Positions 24,460 to 34,107 are shown, counted from the first letter of the stretch. The stretch is DNA of 64,000 nt from Nocardioides sp. (GCF_030019515.1 NZ_JASEEQ010000006.1:1-64000), one strand, 5' to 3'. A program made the numbers and translations. The notes: a model not told the origin generated them from the letters alone.

Positions 24460-26619
24460 GTGCTTCGCCCGGTGTCGCTGCTGCCTGCCCTCGCGGCGGT
24501 GACCTCGCTCGCGGCGTTCCTCCTGGTGCCCGCCGCGCCGGCCCCGGCCGCACCGGCCCAGCGGGCCGAGCCGGCGACGCCGCTGGCGATGACCATCGAC
24601 AGCCTGACGCCCTCGGAGATCCCGCGGCACGGGCCGGTCCGGGTGACCGGCACGATCACCAACCGGGACAACGAGACCTGGACGACCGTCAACATCTACG
24701 CCTTCGTCTCCCGCACTCCGATGACGACGTCGGCCGAGCTGGCGGACGCGGTCGAGACCACCGACGACGCCCCGGTGGGCGAGCGGATCATCGAGGAGAC
24801 GGCACCTGCGACCCAGGACACGATCGACCAGCTCCCACCCGACGCGACCGAGCGGTTCGCGCTCACCATCCCGCGGCGCTACCTGCCCTCGACGGAGCCC
24901 GGGGTCTACTGGTTCGGCGTGCACGCCCTGGGTCAGGGACCCGACGGTCGCGACGAGGCCGCGGACGGCCGCGCCCGCACCTTCCTGCCGCTGGCGCCGC
25001 GCACGCGGAAGACCGTCCAGACGGCGTTGGTCGTCCCGATCCGGCGCCAGGTCACGCACGCCCCGGACGGCACCGTGAGCGGCGTCGAGTCGTGGCTGCA
25101 CACCCTGGGCCCCGGGGGCTCGCTGCGGTCCCTGGTCGATCTCGGCGTCGCGGCCGGGACGCGCCCGATCACCTGGCTGCTGGACCCGGCCGTGCCCGAC
25201 GCGGTCCGTCAGCTCGTCGCCGGCAACCCGCCGCGCTCGCTCGACCCCACGGTCGTCGAGGACGAGGAGGGCGGGGAGAGCGGCTCGGCGTCGCCGGACG
25301 CCAGCGCATCACCCACCGACGGCACCGCGCCGGACGACGGAGGCGGCTCGGGCGGTGAGGAGCCGCCCGAGCTGTCCCCCGAGATGCAGCAAGCGGTCGA
25401 CGCCGGCTCCAGCTGGCTGGAGTCCCTCCACGACGGGCTCGAGGGCCACGAGATCCTCACCCTGCCGTACGGCGACGTCGACGTGGCCGCCGCCGCGGAG
25501 TACGACCCGGCCACGTACCGGGCGGCGCGCAAGCGCTCCAGCGGCGAGCTCGCACCCTGGGGATTGCCGACCTCCGCCGTCGTGTCCTCGCCCAGCGGCT
25601 TCATCGACGCCGCCGGCATCCGGCTGGCCGAGCCGGCCGCCACCGTGCTCGTCACCGACCGGATGCTCGGTGCCCGGGCGCCGTCGGTGGTGCGCACCGA
25701 GGGCCGCACCCTGGCCGTGTCGTCCTCGGGGGCGGCCTCGGGCGGACCCGGCCCGACCGACCGGATGACGCCGCTCGCCCTGCGCCAGCGGATCGTGAGC
25801 GAGGCAGCGGTCCGGCTGCTGACCCGCGGCCGCGAGCCGCTGGTGGTCACCCTGCCGTCGACCTGGTCGGCGCCGGCGGCCGACGGCTTCTTCGAGGGGC
25901 TCGACCTGGACTGGCTCGACCTCACGAGCCTCACCACGATCACCCAGGGCGCCGGCACCGACGTGCCGCTCGACCGGCTGCGCTACCCCGAGGGCCAGAG
26001 CCGGCTCGAGCTCGACGCCGACGTGTTCACCGCCGCCGGTGACCTGATCCAGGCGGGCGACACCCTGCAGAACCTGCTGACCCACAACGACCAGGTCGGC
26101 GACACGGTCCGCGACGAGGCCTTCACGGACACCTCCTACTTCGGCCGGCTGCGGCCCGAGACCGCCCGGGCCTCGGCGGACCAGTCCCGGGCCTGGATCG
26201 AGAGCCGGCTGCGCGGCGTACGCGTCGACGCACCGAAGGCGGTGATCCTCTCCAGCGGCAGCGGCCGCTTCGCCGCCACCATCACCAACTCCCTGGACCA
26301 GGCGGTCAGCGTCCGGGTGCGCGCGGTCGCCGATCCGCCTCTCGAGGTGGCGGTGCCCACCGAGACGATCGACATCGGTGCCAACAGCCGGACGACGGTG
26401 CTGCTCAACGCGTCGTCCTCGGCGGTCGGCATCCGCAACGTGACCCTGCTGCTCACCGACGTCGACAACGTGCCGCTGGGCTCCTCCGACGACCTGCCGA
26501 TCCGGTCGAACCGGGTCAGCAACGTGATCTGGCTGATCATCGGCACCGGCGTCGCGCTGCTCTTCGGCGCGATCGCGGTGCGGCTGGTCCGCCGGGTCCG
26601 AGCGGCGGCCCGGTCATGA
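24460..26619 (+). CDS. DUF6049 family membrane-anchored extracellular protein
   Basis: The 719-residue protein starts at GTG 24460, directly before a signal peptide (LRPVSLLPALAAVTSLAAF, then AAPAPAAPA). The bulk is extracytoplasmic with Ig-like strands near both ends and a Ser/Asp/Gly-rich insertion around 25261-25380. It ends with a single membrane helix (VIWLIIGTGVALLFGAIAVRL) and a short basic tail, giving type I topology. DUF6049 proteins are found upstream of murJ across actinobacteria; their function is unknown. The stop overlaps the murJ start (ATGA), so the two are translationally coupled and a role in envelope growth is a fair inference. Confidence 0.85.
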   Translation: MLRPVSLLPALAAVTSLAAFLLVPAAPAPAAPAQRAEPATPLAMTIDSLTPSEIPRHGPVRVTGTITNRDNETWTTVNIYAFVSRTPMTTSAELADAVETTDDAPVGERIIEETAPATQDTIDQLPPDATERFALTIPRRYLPSTEPGVYWFGVHALGQGPDGRDEAADGRARTFLPLAPRTRKTVQTALVVPIRRQVTHAPDGTVSGVESWLHTLGPGGSLRSLVDLGVAAGTRPITWLLDPAVPDAVRQLVAGNPPRSLDPTVVEDEEGGESGSASPDASASPTDGTAPDDGGGSGGEEPPELSPEMQQAVDAGSSWLESLHDGLEGHEILTLPYGDVDVAAAAEYDPATYRAARKRSSGELAPWGLPTSAVVSSPSGFIDAAGIRLAEPAATVLVTDRMLGARAPSVVRTEGRTLAVSSSGAASGGPGPTDRMTPLALRQRIVSEAAVRLLTRGREPLVVTLPSTWSAPAADGFFEGLDLDWLDLTSLTTITQGAGTDVPLDRLRYPEGQSRLELDADVFTAAGDLIQAGDTLQNLLTHNDQVGDTVRDEAFTDTSYFGRLRPETARASADQSRAWIESRLRGVRVDAPKAVILSSGSGRFAATITNSLDQAVSVRVRAVADPPLEVAVPTETIDIGANSRTTVLLNASSSAVGIRNVTLLLTDVDNVPLGSSDDLPIRSNRVSNVIWLIIGTGVALLFGAIAVRLVRRVRAAARS

Positions 26620-28274
26620 CCGCGCCGGAGGACGAGCGCGACCGGGTGCTCGCCAACAGCGCGGTGATGGCCGCCGGCACCGTCGTCTCGCGGCTGAGCG
26701 GCTTCGTCCGCTCGACGCTGCTGGCCGCCGCGCTGGGCGCGCAGCTGCACGCCGACGTGTTCAACATCGCGAACACGATCCCCAACATGCTCTACATCCT
26801 GCTGGCGGGCGGCATCTTCAACGCCGTCCTGGTCCCCCAGCTGGTCCGCGCGATGCGCAACGACCCGGACGGCGGGGACGCCTACACCAGCCGGGTGATC
26901 ACGCTGGCCGCGCTGTTCCTCGCGGTCGTGTCGGTGCTGCTGGTGCTGGCGGCCCCGTGGGTGATGGACCTCCTGCTCGACTCCCGCTTCAGCGAGCCGG
27001 CGCTGGCCGCGCAGCGCGACTCGGCGATCGACTTCGCCCGCTACTGCCTGCCGCAGGTCTTCTTCTACGGCATGTTCGTGCTGGTCGGGCAGGTGCTCAA
27101 CGCCCGGGACCGGTTCGGGCCGATGATGTGGGCCCCGATCGCCAACAACGTGATCTCGGTGGCCGTGCTCGTGGTCTACCTGCTGGCCTTCGGCCCCGCG
27201 AAGGACGTCCTCGGCGCCTACACCGCCGACCAGGAGCTGGTGCTCGGCGTCGGCTCGACGCTCGGCATCGCGGCCCAGTTCCTGATCCTGGTCCCGTACC
27301 TGCGCAGTGCCGGGTTCCGCTACCGGCCGCGCTTCGACTTCCGCGGCACCGGCCTGGGCCACACGCTGCGCCTCGGCGTCTGGACCGTGCTGTTCGTCAT
27401 CGTCAACCAGGTCGCTTACACCGTCGTCGTGCGCCTCGCCTCCAGCGGTACGGCGAGCTCCGCGGACGGCACCGGCTACTCGATCTACTCCTCGACCTTC
27501 CTGATCATGATGGTGCCGCACTCGGTGGTGACCGTGTCGCTGGCGACCGCGATCCTGCCGCGGCTCTCGGCGCGCGCCGCCGAGGACGACCTGCCTGGCC
27601 TGTCGCGCTCGCTGACCGACACGCTGCGCAGCGCGCTCGCCGTGGTGGTGCCGTTCGCGCTGCTGCTGCCGATCATCGCGCTCGACCTCTCCAACGTCGT
27701 CTGGGGACACGGCGCCGCGGCCGCGTCCTACGAGCTCTACGCACCCTCGCTCGGACTCTTCGGCGCCGGCCTGGCCTTCTTCACCGTCCACTACCTGATG
27801 CTGCGCGGCTTCTACGCCCTCGAGCGCACCCGCACCGTGTTCTGGATCCAGTGCGCGGTCGGCGGCACCAACATCGTGGCCGCCCTCGCGCTGGTCCGGG
27901 CGACCGACGCCGAGCACACCTCGCCCGCGCTGGTGCTCGCCTACACGGCGTCCTACCTGGTCGGCGGGGTGCTCTCGTACGCCGTGCTGCGCCGGCTCGT
28001 CGGCGGGCTGCAGACCGCCCGGCTGGTGCGCTTCCTGGTCCGCACGGCGATCGCCGCCGGGCTCTCGACCGGCGCCGCCGCCGGCACGGCGTACCTCCTG
28101 CACCGGGTCGCCGACGACCCGCACTGGAGCATCGCCGCGGTGTGGGTGCTGCTGGTGACGAGCGTCGACGTGGTGGTGTTCGTGGCGCTGGCGCGGGTGC
28201 TGCGGCTCGCGGAGGTGACGACGGTCGTCGACACGATCGTGCGCCGACTGCGCCCGGGACGGGTCCCCGGCTGA
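26616..28274 (+). CDS. murJ: lipid II flippase MurJ (MviN family)
   Basis: The 552-residue integral membrane protein contains about 14 hydrophobic segments and the MurJ opening pattern NSAVMAAGTVVSRLSGFVRSTL, with NTIPNMLYILLAGGIFNAVLVPQ shortly after. MurJ moves lipid-linked peptidoglycan precursor across the membrane. The mycobacterial homologue carries a C-terminal pseudokinase and extracellular domain in one chain; here the protein stops after the membrane part and those domains are in the next gene. The ATG overlaps the DUF6049 stop by four bases. Confidence 0.93.
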   Translation: MTAPEDERDRVLANSAVMAAGTVVSRLSGFVRSTLLAAALGAQLHADVFNIANTIPNMLYILLAGGIFNAVLVPQLVRAMRNDPDGGDAYTSRVITLAALFLAVVSVLLVLAAPWVMDLLLDSRFSEPALAAQRDSAIDFARYCLPQVFFYGMFVLVGQVLNARDRFGPMMWAPIANNVISVAVLVVYLLAFGPAKDVLGAYTADQELVLGVGSTLGIAAQFLILVPYLRSAGFRYRPRFDFRGTGLGHTLRLGVWTVLFVIVNQVAYTVVVRLASSGTASSADGTGYSIYSSTFLIMMVPHSVVTVSLATAILPRLSARAAEDDLPGLSRSLTDTLRSALAVVVPFALLLPIIALDLSNVVWGHGAAAASYELYAPSLGLFGAGLAFFTVHYLMLRGFYALERTRTVFWIQCAVGGTNIVAALALVRATDAEHTSPALVLAYTASYLVGGVLSYAVLRRLVGGLQTARLVRFLVRTAIAAGLSTGAAAGTAYLLHRVADDPHWSIAAVWVLLVTSVDVVVFVALARVLRLAEVTTVVDTIVRRLRPGRVPG

Positions 28275-28288
28275 GGCTGCGGGCGCCC

Positions 28289-28294
28289 TACGAT
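28289..28294 (+). promoter_or_regulatory. possible -10 box (TACGAT) upstream of the pseudokinase gene
   Basis: TACGAT lies 15 bases after the murJ stop and would give a transcript with a leader of about 60 bases to the GTG at 28362. It suggests that the pseudokinase can be expressed separately from murJ. Confidence 0.3.
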
Positions 28295-28361
28295 GGCCCT
28301 GGGCCCTCCGATCCGCACGCCGAACCCGCCGAACCCGCCCAACCCGAGGAAAGTGAGCTGA

Positions 28362-30164
28362 GTGCCGAGCTCGATCCGGCCCGGCGACGTGCTCGCCGAT
28401 CGCTACCGACTGGTCGACCTGCTCGCCGAGAGCAGCGGCGGCCGGTTCTGGCGAGCCCACGACAAGGTGCTCGAGCGGCACGTCGCGCTGCACACCATCG
28501 CGGCCGACGACGAACGTGCCGCGGCGCTGCTCGAGGCGGCGCGCCGGTCCGCGATGGTGCACGACCGGCGGCTGCTCCGGGTGCTCGACGCCGACCACAC
28601 CGACGGCCTGGTCTACGTCGTCAACGAGTGGGGCTCGGGCGACTCCCTCGACATCATGCTGGCCAACGAGGGCCCGCTCGGCGCGCGGCGGGCGGCCTGG
28701 CTGGTCTCCGAGGTCGCCGCGTCGATCGCCGCCGGCCACGACGCGGGCGTGGCCCACGGCCGGCTGGTGCCCGAGAACGTGCTGGTCGACCACGGCGGCG
28801 CCGTACGCATCATCGGGTTCGCCGTCGACGCCGCCCTGCACGGACTGCCACCCGGCCGGGCCTCCGCCGACGTCGTCGACCTCGGTGGCGTGCTCTACAG
28901 CGCACTGACCGGCAAGTGGCCCGGCACGGAGCGCTCCGGCGTCCCGCGCGCCCCGGTCGTGCAGGGCCGGGTGCTGCGGCCCCGGCAGGTGCGCGCCGGG
29001 ATCCCGCGGCCGCTCGACGCGCTGTGCGACGAGGTCATCAACCCGTACGGCGGCGGCTGGGGCGCCCGGCTGCGCGAGACCCACGACCTGGCCACCGCGG
29101 CCGGCATCAGCGACTTCCTCGCGGAGTTCGTCGGCGATCCGACCGGGCTGGCCGCGGCCGAGGCCGCCGCAGGCCACCGAGACACCGAGACGATCTCGCT
29201 GCCCGCGCTCGCCGACCCGCCGGTCCGTGAGCCCGAGCCCGACCCGGAGCCGACGCCCGAGCCCGCCCCCCGCTCGACCGAGCTGCCCACCCAGGCCGGG
29301 CTGCCGATCTTCGACGACGAGAACGACGACGTCTCCTGGATCGCCGCCCGCGCCGACCCGGCGCCCCCGCCCCCGCCGTTCGAGGAGCCGCCCGAGCGGC
29401 CGCTGTTCGCGCCGGAACCCGCCGAGGGCCCGGCCCGGCGCACGCGACACCCGGCGCACCACGGCGCCCGCGCGTCGTTCTGGCCCTGGGACGACGACGC
29501 CCCGTCCGGCACCGGCCCGATCGTCGCCGACCCGCCGGAGGACGAGGGCGTGCCGGGCCGCAGCTGGCTGCGGCTGGCTGCCGTGATCGGTGGCTGCCTG
29601 CTCCTGCTGGTGGCGATCGTGGTCGCGTTCAACCTCGGCCGCGGCCGCACGCCCCTCGGCGACGTGCCCGACGACGGCCGCGACACGACCCCGAGCAGCG
29701 CCGCGACCAGCGGCGCGGCGGCGCCGATCACCGGCATCACCGCCACCGACCTCGACCCGCAGGGCGACCCGCCCGAGGAGAACCCCGAGCTCACCGGGCT
29801 GGCCGTCGACGGCGACCCGGGCACGGCCTGGCGCACGATGACCTACCTGCAGAACTTCGGGCCCGGGGGCCTGAAGACCGGCGCCGGCCTGGTCCTCGAC
29901 CTCGGTGCGGAGCACGACGTCAGCTCCGTGGACCTGACCTTCGTGGGCGCGCCCACGGGCTACTCGCTCTACCTGAGCGACCAGGCGCCGGACGCCGTCG
30001 CCGGGCTGACCCCGGTCGCCACCGGCACGGCCGACGGGACGCGCGCCCGGGTCGCCCTCGATGCCGGCTCCACGGGACGCTTCCTCACCGTCTGGCTCAC
30101 CTCGCTGCCCGCCATCGCCGACGGCTTCCGCGGCGAGGTCGCCGAGGTCGCGGTGCGCGGATGA
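28362..30164 (+). CDS. membrane-anchored pseudokinase with discoidin-like extracellular domain (MurJ partner type)
   Basis: The 600-residue protein has an N-terminal kinase fold (about 1-265) that lacks the catalytic residues: the VAIK Lys is replaced (HVALHTIA), the HRD loop reads AHGRLVPEN and the DFG position reads IGFAVD. A Pro/Glu/Asp-rich linker follows, then one membrane helix (WLRLAAVIGGCLLLLVAIVV) and an extracytoplasmic beta domain resembling F5/8 type C folds (DGDPGTAWRT, LVLDLGAEHDVSSVDLTF). The same domain order is fused to MurJ in mycobacteria, where the phosphorylated pseudokinase recruits an FHA protein. GTG at 28362 has GAGGAAAG upstream. A regulatory role at MurJ is inferred from this. 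Confidence 0.85.
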   Translation: MPSSIRPGDVLADRYRLVDLLAESSGGRFWRAHDKVLERHVALHTIAADDERAAALLEAARRSAMVHDRRLLRVLDADHTDGLVYVVNEWGSGDSLDIMLANEGPLGARRAAWLVSEVAASIAAGHDAGVAHGRLVPENVLVDHGGAVRIIGFAVDAALHGLPPGRASADVVDLGGVLYSALTGKWPGTERSGVPRAPVVQGRVLRPRQVRAGIPRPLDALCDEVINPYGGGWGARLRETHDLATAAGISDFLAEFVGDPTGLAAAEAAAGHRDTETISLPALADPPVREPEPDPEPTPEPAPRSTELPTQAGLPIFDDENDDVSWIAARADPAPPPPPFEEPPERPLFAPEPAEGPARRTRHPAHHGARASFWPWDDDAPSGTGPIVADPPEDEGVPGRSWLRLAAVIGGCLLLLVAIVVAFNLGRGRTPLGDVPDDGRDTTPSSAATSGAAAPITGITATDLDPQGDPPEENPELTGLAVDGDPGTAWRTMTYLQNFGPGGLKTGAGLVLDLGAEHDVSSVDLTFVGAPTGYSLYLSDQAPDAVAGLTPVATGTADGTRARVALDAGSTGRFLTVWLTSLPAIADGFRGEVAEVAVRG

Positions 30165-30171
30165 CCGGCCG

Positions 30172-30915
30172 ATGAGCGTGCACCACGCCGGCTCCGGCGC
30201 AGGCGACGGGGCCGGCGACCAGGCCGGCGACCGGGCCAGCGACCAGGCCAGCGACCAGGAGCTGTTGCGCGCCCACGTCGACGGCGACCCGGACGCGTTC
30301 GGCGTGCTGTTCGCCCGGCACCGCGACCGGCTGTGGGCGGTGGCCGTGCGCACCATGGGCAACCGCGAGGACGCTGCCGACGGGCTCCAGGACGGCCTGG
30401 TCGCGGCGTACCGGCGGGCGGGGACGTTCCGCGGCGACGCCGCGGTCACCACCTGGCTGCACCGGGTCGTGGTCAACGCCTGCCTGGACCGGCTGCGGGC
30501 CGCGAAGGTACGCCGGGTCGAGGCGCTGCCCGACGACCTGGAGGAGTACCGCGACCGCGGCTCCGCGGCCTCGGCCACCCCCGCCGCGGAGGACCCGGCG
30601 GACCTCGCCGTGCACGACGAGCGGCGGCGCCTGGTGCTCGCCGCGCTCGCGTCGCTGCCCGTGGAGCAGCGCGCGGCGCTGGTCCTGGTCGACATGGAGG
30701 GCTACCCCGTCGCCGAGGCGGCGCAGCTGCTGGACTGCGCCGTCGGCACCGTCAAGTCCCGCTGCTCCCGGGGCCGGGCGCGGCTCGCCGACGTGCTGGC
30801 CCCGCTCCTGGCCGAGCCCTCCGGTGACCCGGGACACGCCGAGCCGGGGAACCCGCCCGCGCTGCGGTCCGTCGAATCCAGCGACGCACCCCGGGGCCCA
30901 CCGGACCCGACCTGA
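30172..30915 (+). CDS. sigM: ECF sigma factor, SigM-like
   Basis: The 247-residue protein has region 2 (LFARHRDRLWAVAVRTMGNR, EDAADGLQDGLVAAYRR, TWLHRVVVNACLDRLR) and region 4 (LPVEQRAALVLVDMEGYPVA, then LDCAVGTVKSRCSRGRARL) of ECF sigma factors. The position between murJ/pseudokinase and an anti-sigma-like gene followed by trxB-trxA matches sigM loci in mycobacteria and other actinobacteria. The ATG at 30172 lies eight bases after the upstream stop. A Gly/Asp/Ala-rich N-terminal stretch and a Pro-rich tail are low-complexity extensions. Target promoters cannot be identified here. Confidence 0.88.
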   Translation: MSVHHAGSGAGDGAGDQAGDRASDQASDQELLRAHVDGDPDAFGVLFARHRDRLWAVAVRTMGNREDAADGLQDGLVAAYRRAGTFRGDAAVTTWLHRVVVNACLDRLRAAKVRRVEALPDDLEEYRDRGSAASATPAAEDPADLAVHDERRRLVLAALASLPVEQRAALVLVDMEGYPVAEAAQLLDCAVGTVKSRCSRGRARLADVLAPLLAEPSGDPGHAEPGNPPALRSVESSDAPRGPPDPT

Positions 30916-31031
30916 CCGACCGGCCGCGCTCTCCCGCGCCCCGGCCACGCCCCATCGCTCCCTTCCGACCCGACAGCCACACCAGCACCCACGCAGCAGC
31001 CGCACCAGCATCCCGAGGAGGTGAAGACCCC

Positions 31032-31754
31032 GTGCCGGACGATCCCGAGCTCACCCCGCAGGAGGAGCGGGTGCGCCGGCTGCTCGCCGACGCCCGGCAC
31101 ACCGAGCCGATGCCCGACGACGTCGTCGCGCGGCTCGACGGGGTGCTGGCCGACCTCCGGCGCGACCCCGTGGACGCCGAGCGCCCCGCCCGCCTCCCCG
31201 CCGCGCCCGCGCCCGCGGACCTGGCCGGCGCGCGGCGGCGCCGTACCGTCCGCAACCTGCTGGTCGCCGCCGCCGCGGTCGTCGCCGTCGGGGTCGGCCT
31301 GAACGAGGCCGACCTCACCGTCTCGGGCGGGGCCGAGGACTCCGGTGCGGGCTCAGGTGCGGGGGCCGGTGCGCAGAGCGCCCCCGCCGGCGAGGCCGAC
31401 CAGCCCGCGGCCGACGGCGCGGACTCGTTCCTCCGCGACCAGGCACCGGTGCGGCTCACCTCCGAGCGGTTCGGCCCGCAGGTGCGTCGCCTCCAGGCCG
31501 CGGAGCGAAGCGCGGCGCTCTACGGCACGACGACCAGCCAGTCGGATGCGAAGCCGGAACGCAACGAGCTCGACGCGATCCGCGCCTCCTGCTCGACCGA
31601 GGGCTGGGGGGCCGGGCGTCGTGTCGCGGTGCGGTACGACGGCGACCTGGGCGCCCTGGTGTACCGGCGCGCCCACGGGGAGACCCAGGTGGTCGACCTG
31701 TACCTGTGCGGCAGCGACCAGCCCACCCGGTCCATCACGCTGCCCGCCCGCTGA
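31032..31754 (+). CDS. putative anti-sigma factor (SigM-associated membrane protein)
   Basis: The 240-residue protein begins at GTG 31032 with a very strong ribosome binding site (GAGGAGGTGAAG). The N-terminal ~70 residues are helical and charged ([31 protein letters not shown]), suitable for binding a sigma factor; one membrane segment follows ([16 protein letters not shown]). The C-terminal part is extracytoplasmic and contains two Cys (SCSTEGWG and LYLCGSD) that may form a disulfide. It lies 116 bases after the sigM gene on the same strand. There is no zinc-binding HxxxCxxC motif. Its role as the SigM antagonist is inferred from position and topology. Confidence 0.7.
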   Translation: MPDDPELTPQEERVRRLLADARHTEPMPDDVVARLDGVLADLRRDPVDAERPARLPAAPAPADLAGARRRRTVRNLLVAAAAVVAVGVGLNEADLTVSGGAEDSGAGSGAGAGAQSAPAGEADQPAADGADSFLRDQAPVRLTSERFGPQVRRLQAAERSAALYGTTTSQSDAKPERNELDAIRASCSTEGWGAGRRVAVRYDGDLGALVYRRAHGETQVVDLYLCGSDQPTRSITLPAR

Positions 31755-31810
31755 GCGGTGCGCGCCCGCTCCCCGGCCGGGCGGCTCCGGACCGGGCGGC
31801 TCGCGGCCCG

Positions 31811-31836
31811 GGAAGATTCCTCACCTACGATCGGTT
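31811..31836 (+). promoter_or_regulatory. SigR/SigH-type (disulfide stress) promoter of trxB
   Basis: GGAAG (31811-31815), an 18-base spacer and GTT (31834-31836) match the GGAAT-N18-GTT consensus known for actinobacterial SigR/SigH promoters, which drive trxBA in Streptomyces and mycobacteria. A TACGAT (31826-31831) within it could be an overlapping housekeeping -10 box. Confidence 0.6.
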
Positions 31837-31888
31837 GTACGAGCGCAGGTCCACTGCGCCAACCCAGTCCGAGGGAGAGTCATCCTCC

Positions 31889-32878
31889 ATGTCCGATGTC
31901 CGCAACGTGATCGTCATCGGTTCCGGCCCGTCCGGCTACACGGCCGCGCTCTACACCGCCCGGGCCAACCTGGCGCCGCTGGTCTTCGAGGGCTCGGTCA
32001 CCGCCGGTGGGGCGCTGATGAACACCACCGAGGTCGAGAACTTCCCCGGCTTCCGCGACGGCATCATGGGCCCGGCGCTGATGGACGAGATGCGCACCCA
32101 GGCCGAGCGGTTCGGCGCCGAGCTGGTCGCCGACGACGTGGTCGAGGTCGACCTCACCGGTGAGCTGAAGATCGTCAGGACGGCCACCGACACCTACACG
32201 GCGCGCGCGGTGATCCTGGCGATGGGCTCGGGCTACCGCAAGCTCGGCCTGCCCCGCGAGGAGGCGCTCTCCGGCCGGGGCGTCTCGTGGTGCGCGACCT
32301 GCGACGGCTTCTTCTTCCGCGACCAGCACATCGCGGTCGTCGGCGGCGGCGACTCGGCCATCGAGGAGGCGACGTTCCTGACCCGCTTCGGCTCGAAGGT
32401 CTCCCTGATCGTGCGCCGCGACGAGCTGCGCGCCTCCAAGATCATGCAGGACCGGGCCTTCGCCGACCCGAAGCTCGAGATCGAGTGGAACTCCGTGGTG
32501 GAGGAGATCAACGGCGAGGACCGCCTGGAGTCGGTGACCCTGCGCGACACCGTGACGGGCGAGACCCGCAACCTGGCCGCCACCGGCCTGTTCATCGCGA
32601 TCGGCCACGACCCGCGCTCGGAGCTGCTCGGCGGCCAGGTCGAGCTCGACGCGAACGGCTACGTCATCGCGAGCCACCCCTCGACCGGCACCAACCTCCC
32701 CGGCGTGTTCGCGGCCGGCGACCTCGTCGACCACCACTACCGTCAGGCGGTCACCGCGGCCGGCACCGGCTGCGCCGCCGCACTCGACGCCGAGCGCTAC
32801 CTCGCGGAGCTGGACCACGCCGCCGCGGACCCGCGTGCCGCCCAGGCCCGGGCGGACGCGGAGATGGCCGGCGCCTGA
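31889..32878 (+). CDS. trxB: thioredoxin-disulfide reductase
   Basis: The 329-residue flavoprotein transfers electrons from NADPH to thioredoxin. The FAD-binding loop is [10 protein letters not shown] near residue 11, the redox pair is C135-A-T-C138 in [10 protein letters not shown], and the NADPH loop is [12 protein letters not shown]. The closing FAD motif [17 protein letters not shown] is present. ATG at 31889 follows GAGGGAGAG. A SigR-type promoter is visible about 50 bases upstream. trxA follows after 97 bases and the pair is probably induced by thiol oxidation. Confidence 0.96.
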   Translation: MSDVRNVIVIGSGPSGYTAALYTARANLAPLVFEGSVTAGGALMNTTEVENFPGFRDGIMGPALMDEMRTQAERFGAELVADDVVEVDLTGELKIVRTATDTYTARAVILAMGSGYRKLGLPREEALSGRGVSWCATCDGFFFRDQHIAVVGGGDSAIEEATFLTRFGSKVSLIVRRDELRASKIMQDRAFADPKLEIEWNSVVEEINGEDRLESVTLRDTVTGETRNLAATGLFIAIGHDPRSELLGGQVELDANGYVIASHPSTGTNLPGVFAAGDLVDHHYRQAVTAAGTGCAAALDAERYLAELDHAAADPRAAQARADAEMAGA

Positions 32879-32975
32879 GCGCGCCCCCCGAACGCCGGTG
32901 CGGCGGGGAACATCGGTCCCCGGTGTGGTGTTCGATACCTGTAGACCTCCGAGTTCAACAAGAAGGGAAACCCCT

Positions 32976-33302
32976 GTGGGCAACATCGCTGCCGTCACCG
33001 ACGCCGAGTTCGAGGCGCAGGTGCTCAAGTCCGACAAGCCGGTCCTCGTGGACTTCTGGGCCGAGTGGTGCGGCCCGTGCCGCCAGGTCGCCCCGATCCT
33101 CGACGAGATCGCCACCAGCCACGGGGACAAGATCACGTTCCTGAAGATGAACGTCGACGAGAACCCGGTCACGCCGTCGTCCTACCGGGTCACCGGCATC
33201 CCGACGATCAACGTCTACCAGGGCGGCGAGGTCGTGAAGACCATCGTCGGCGCGCGCCCCAAGGCCGCGATCCTCAACGAGCTCTCGGACTTCATCGCCT
33301 GA
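32976..33302 (+). CDS. trxA: thioredoxin
   Basis: The 108-residue protein has the thioredoxin active site WCGPC (C32, C35), the buried Asp region VLVDFWAEW and the cis-Pro loop GIPTINVYQGG. It reduces protein disulfides in the cytoplasm and is recycled by TrxB. The GTG at 32976 is chosen for its AAGGG ribosome binding site and typical N-terminus. A strong hairpin terminator starts 15 bases after the stop. Confidence 0.95.
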   Translation: MGNIAAVTDAEFEAQVLKSDKPVLVDFWAEWCGPCRQVAPILDEIATSHGDKITFLKMNVDENPVTPSSYRVTGIPTINVYQGGEVVKTIVGARPKAAILNELSDFIA

Positions 33303-33316
33303 TCCGCTCAGTCCTT

Positions 33317-33349
33317 CTGCGGCCCGTCAGCATCGCTGACGGGCCGCAG
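33317..33349 (+). terminator. intrinsic-type terminator after trxA
   Basis: A perfect 15-base stem (CTGCGGCCCGTCAGC) with a 3-base loop ATC lies just after trxA. There is no strong T tract, as is common in actinobacteria. Confidence 0.85.
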
Positions 33350-33432
33350 CGTCTGTACGGCCGGGCCTACCGCTCGCGGCGGCGCCCCCAACCGGCGTGC
33401 CTACCGCAACCACACCGTCGGAGGGATCAGCC

Positions 33433-34107
33433 TCAGGGCGATCCCGCGGCCCCGCGCGGCGACGAAGTCGACGCGCGAGACGCGGCCTTGGGCGCCGGCG
33501 GACGCGCCGGCTTCGGGGCCGGGCGCATCACGCCGACCAGCCGCTCGAGAGCGGCCTCGACCTCGTCCTTCCAGCTCAGCGCCATCCGCAGGTCCATCCG
33601 CATCCGCGGCGTGGTGACGTGGGCCCGGTGGGTCTTGAAGCCCACGCTGCCCAGGAAGTCCACCGGCAGCAGGCACCGGCCGCTGCGGCCGGCGGTGTCA
33701 CCGAACGCCTCGACCGCGCCGACGCCGCCGCGCTGGACCAGGTCGCGGGCCATCCCCTGGACCAGCATCCGGCCGAGCCCGCCGCCGCGCAGCGCGGGCG
33801 CGACGTACGCCATCGTGAGCAGCACCGCGTCCGGCGAGACCGGTGCGGTCGGGAACCCGGCGGCGCCCGGGAGGAACGCCGCGGGCGCGTACATCAGGTA
33901 GCCGACGGGGACGTCGTCGACCAGGGCCACCCGGCCGCAGGAGCCCCACTCGCGCAGCACCTCGGAGACCCAGGCGTCCTTGGCGGCGCTCGGCTCGTCG
34001 ACGCGCTCGCGGCGGACCGGGTCCAGCTCCCAGAACAGGCAGGACCTGCAGGGCGTGTCGAAGGTGTCCAGGTGGTCCAGGGTGAGCCGGACGATCTTGC
34101 GAGACAC
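33433..34107 (-). CDS. GNAT family N-acetyltransferase-like protein
   Basis: From GTG 34107 (perfect GGGAGGTG upstream) the protein has 224 residues. It has a GNAT core: strand RVALVDDVPVGYLMYAP, strand LLTMAYVAP and the acetyl-CoA loop LRGGGLGRMLVQGMARDL. An N-terminal motif CRSCLFWE with two Cys is characteristic of a group of actinobacterial GNAT proteins of unknown substrate. The C-terminal ~30 residues are Ala/Pro/Lys-rich. It diverges from the aminotransferase gene, sharing a 67-base intergenic region. Confidence 0.78.
   Translation of the reverse strand: MSRKIVRLTLDHLDTFDTPCRSCLFWELDPVRRERVDEPSAAKDAWVSEVLREWGSCGRVALVDDVPVGYLMYAPAAFLPGAAGFPTAPVSPDAVLLTMAYVAPALRGGGLGRMLVQGMARDLVQRGGVGAVEAFGDTAGRSGRCLLPVDFLGSVGFKTHRAHVTTPRMRMDLRMALSWKDEVEAALERLVGVMRPAPKPARPPAPKAASRASTSSPRGAAGSP

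Noticed and set aside
26136..30695. A 1519-codon minus-strand frame across DUF6049, murJ and the pseudokinase
   Set aside because: Shadow of GC-rich coding sequence; composition dominated by Arg, Gly, Val and Asp, with no domain.
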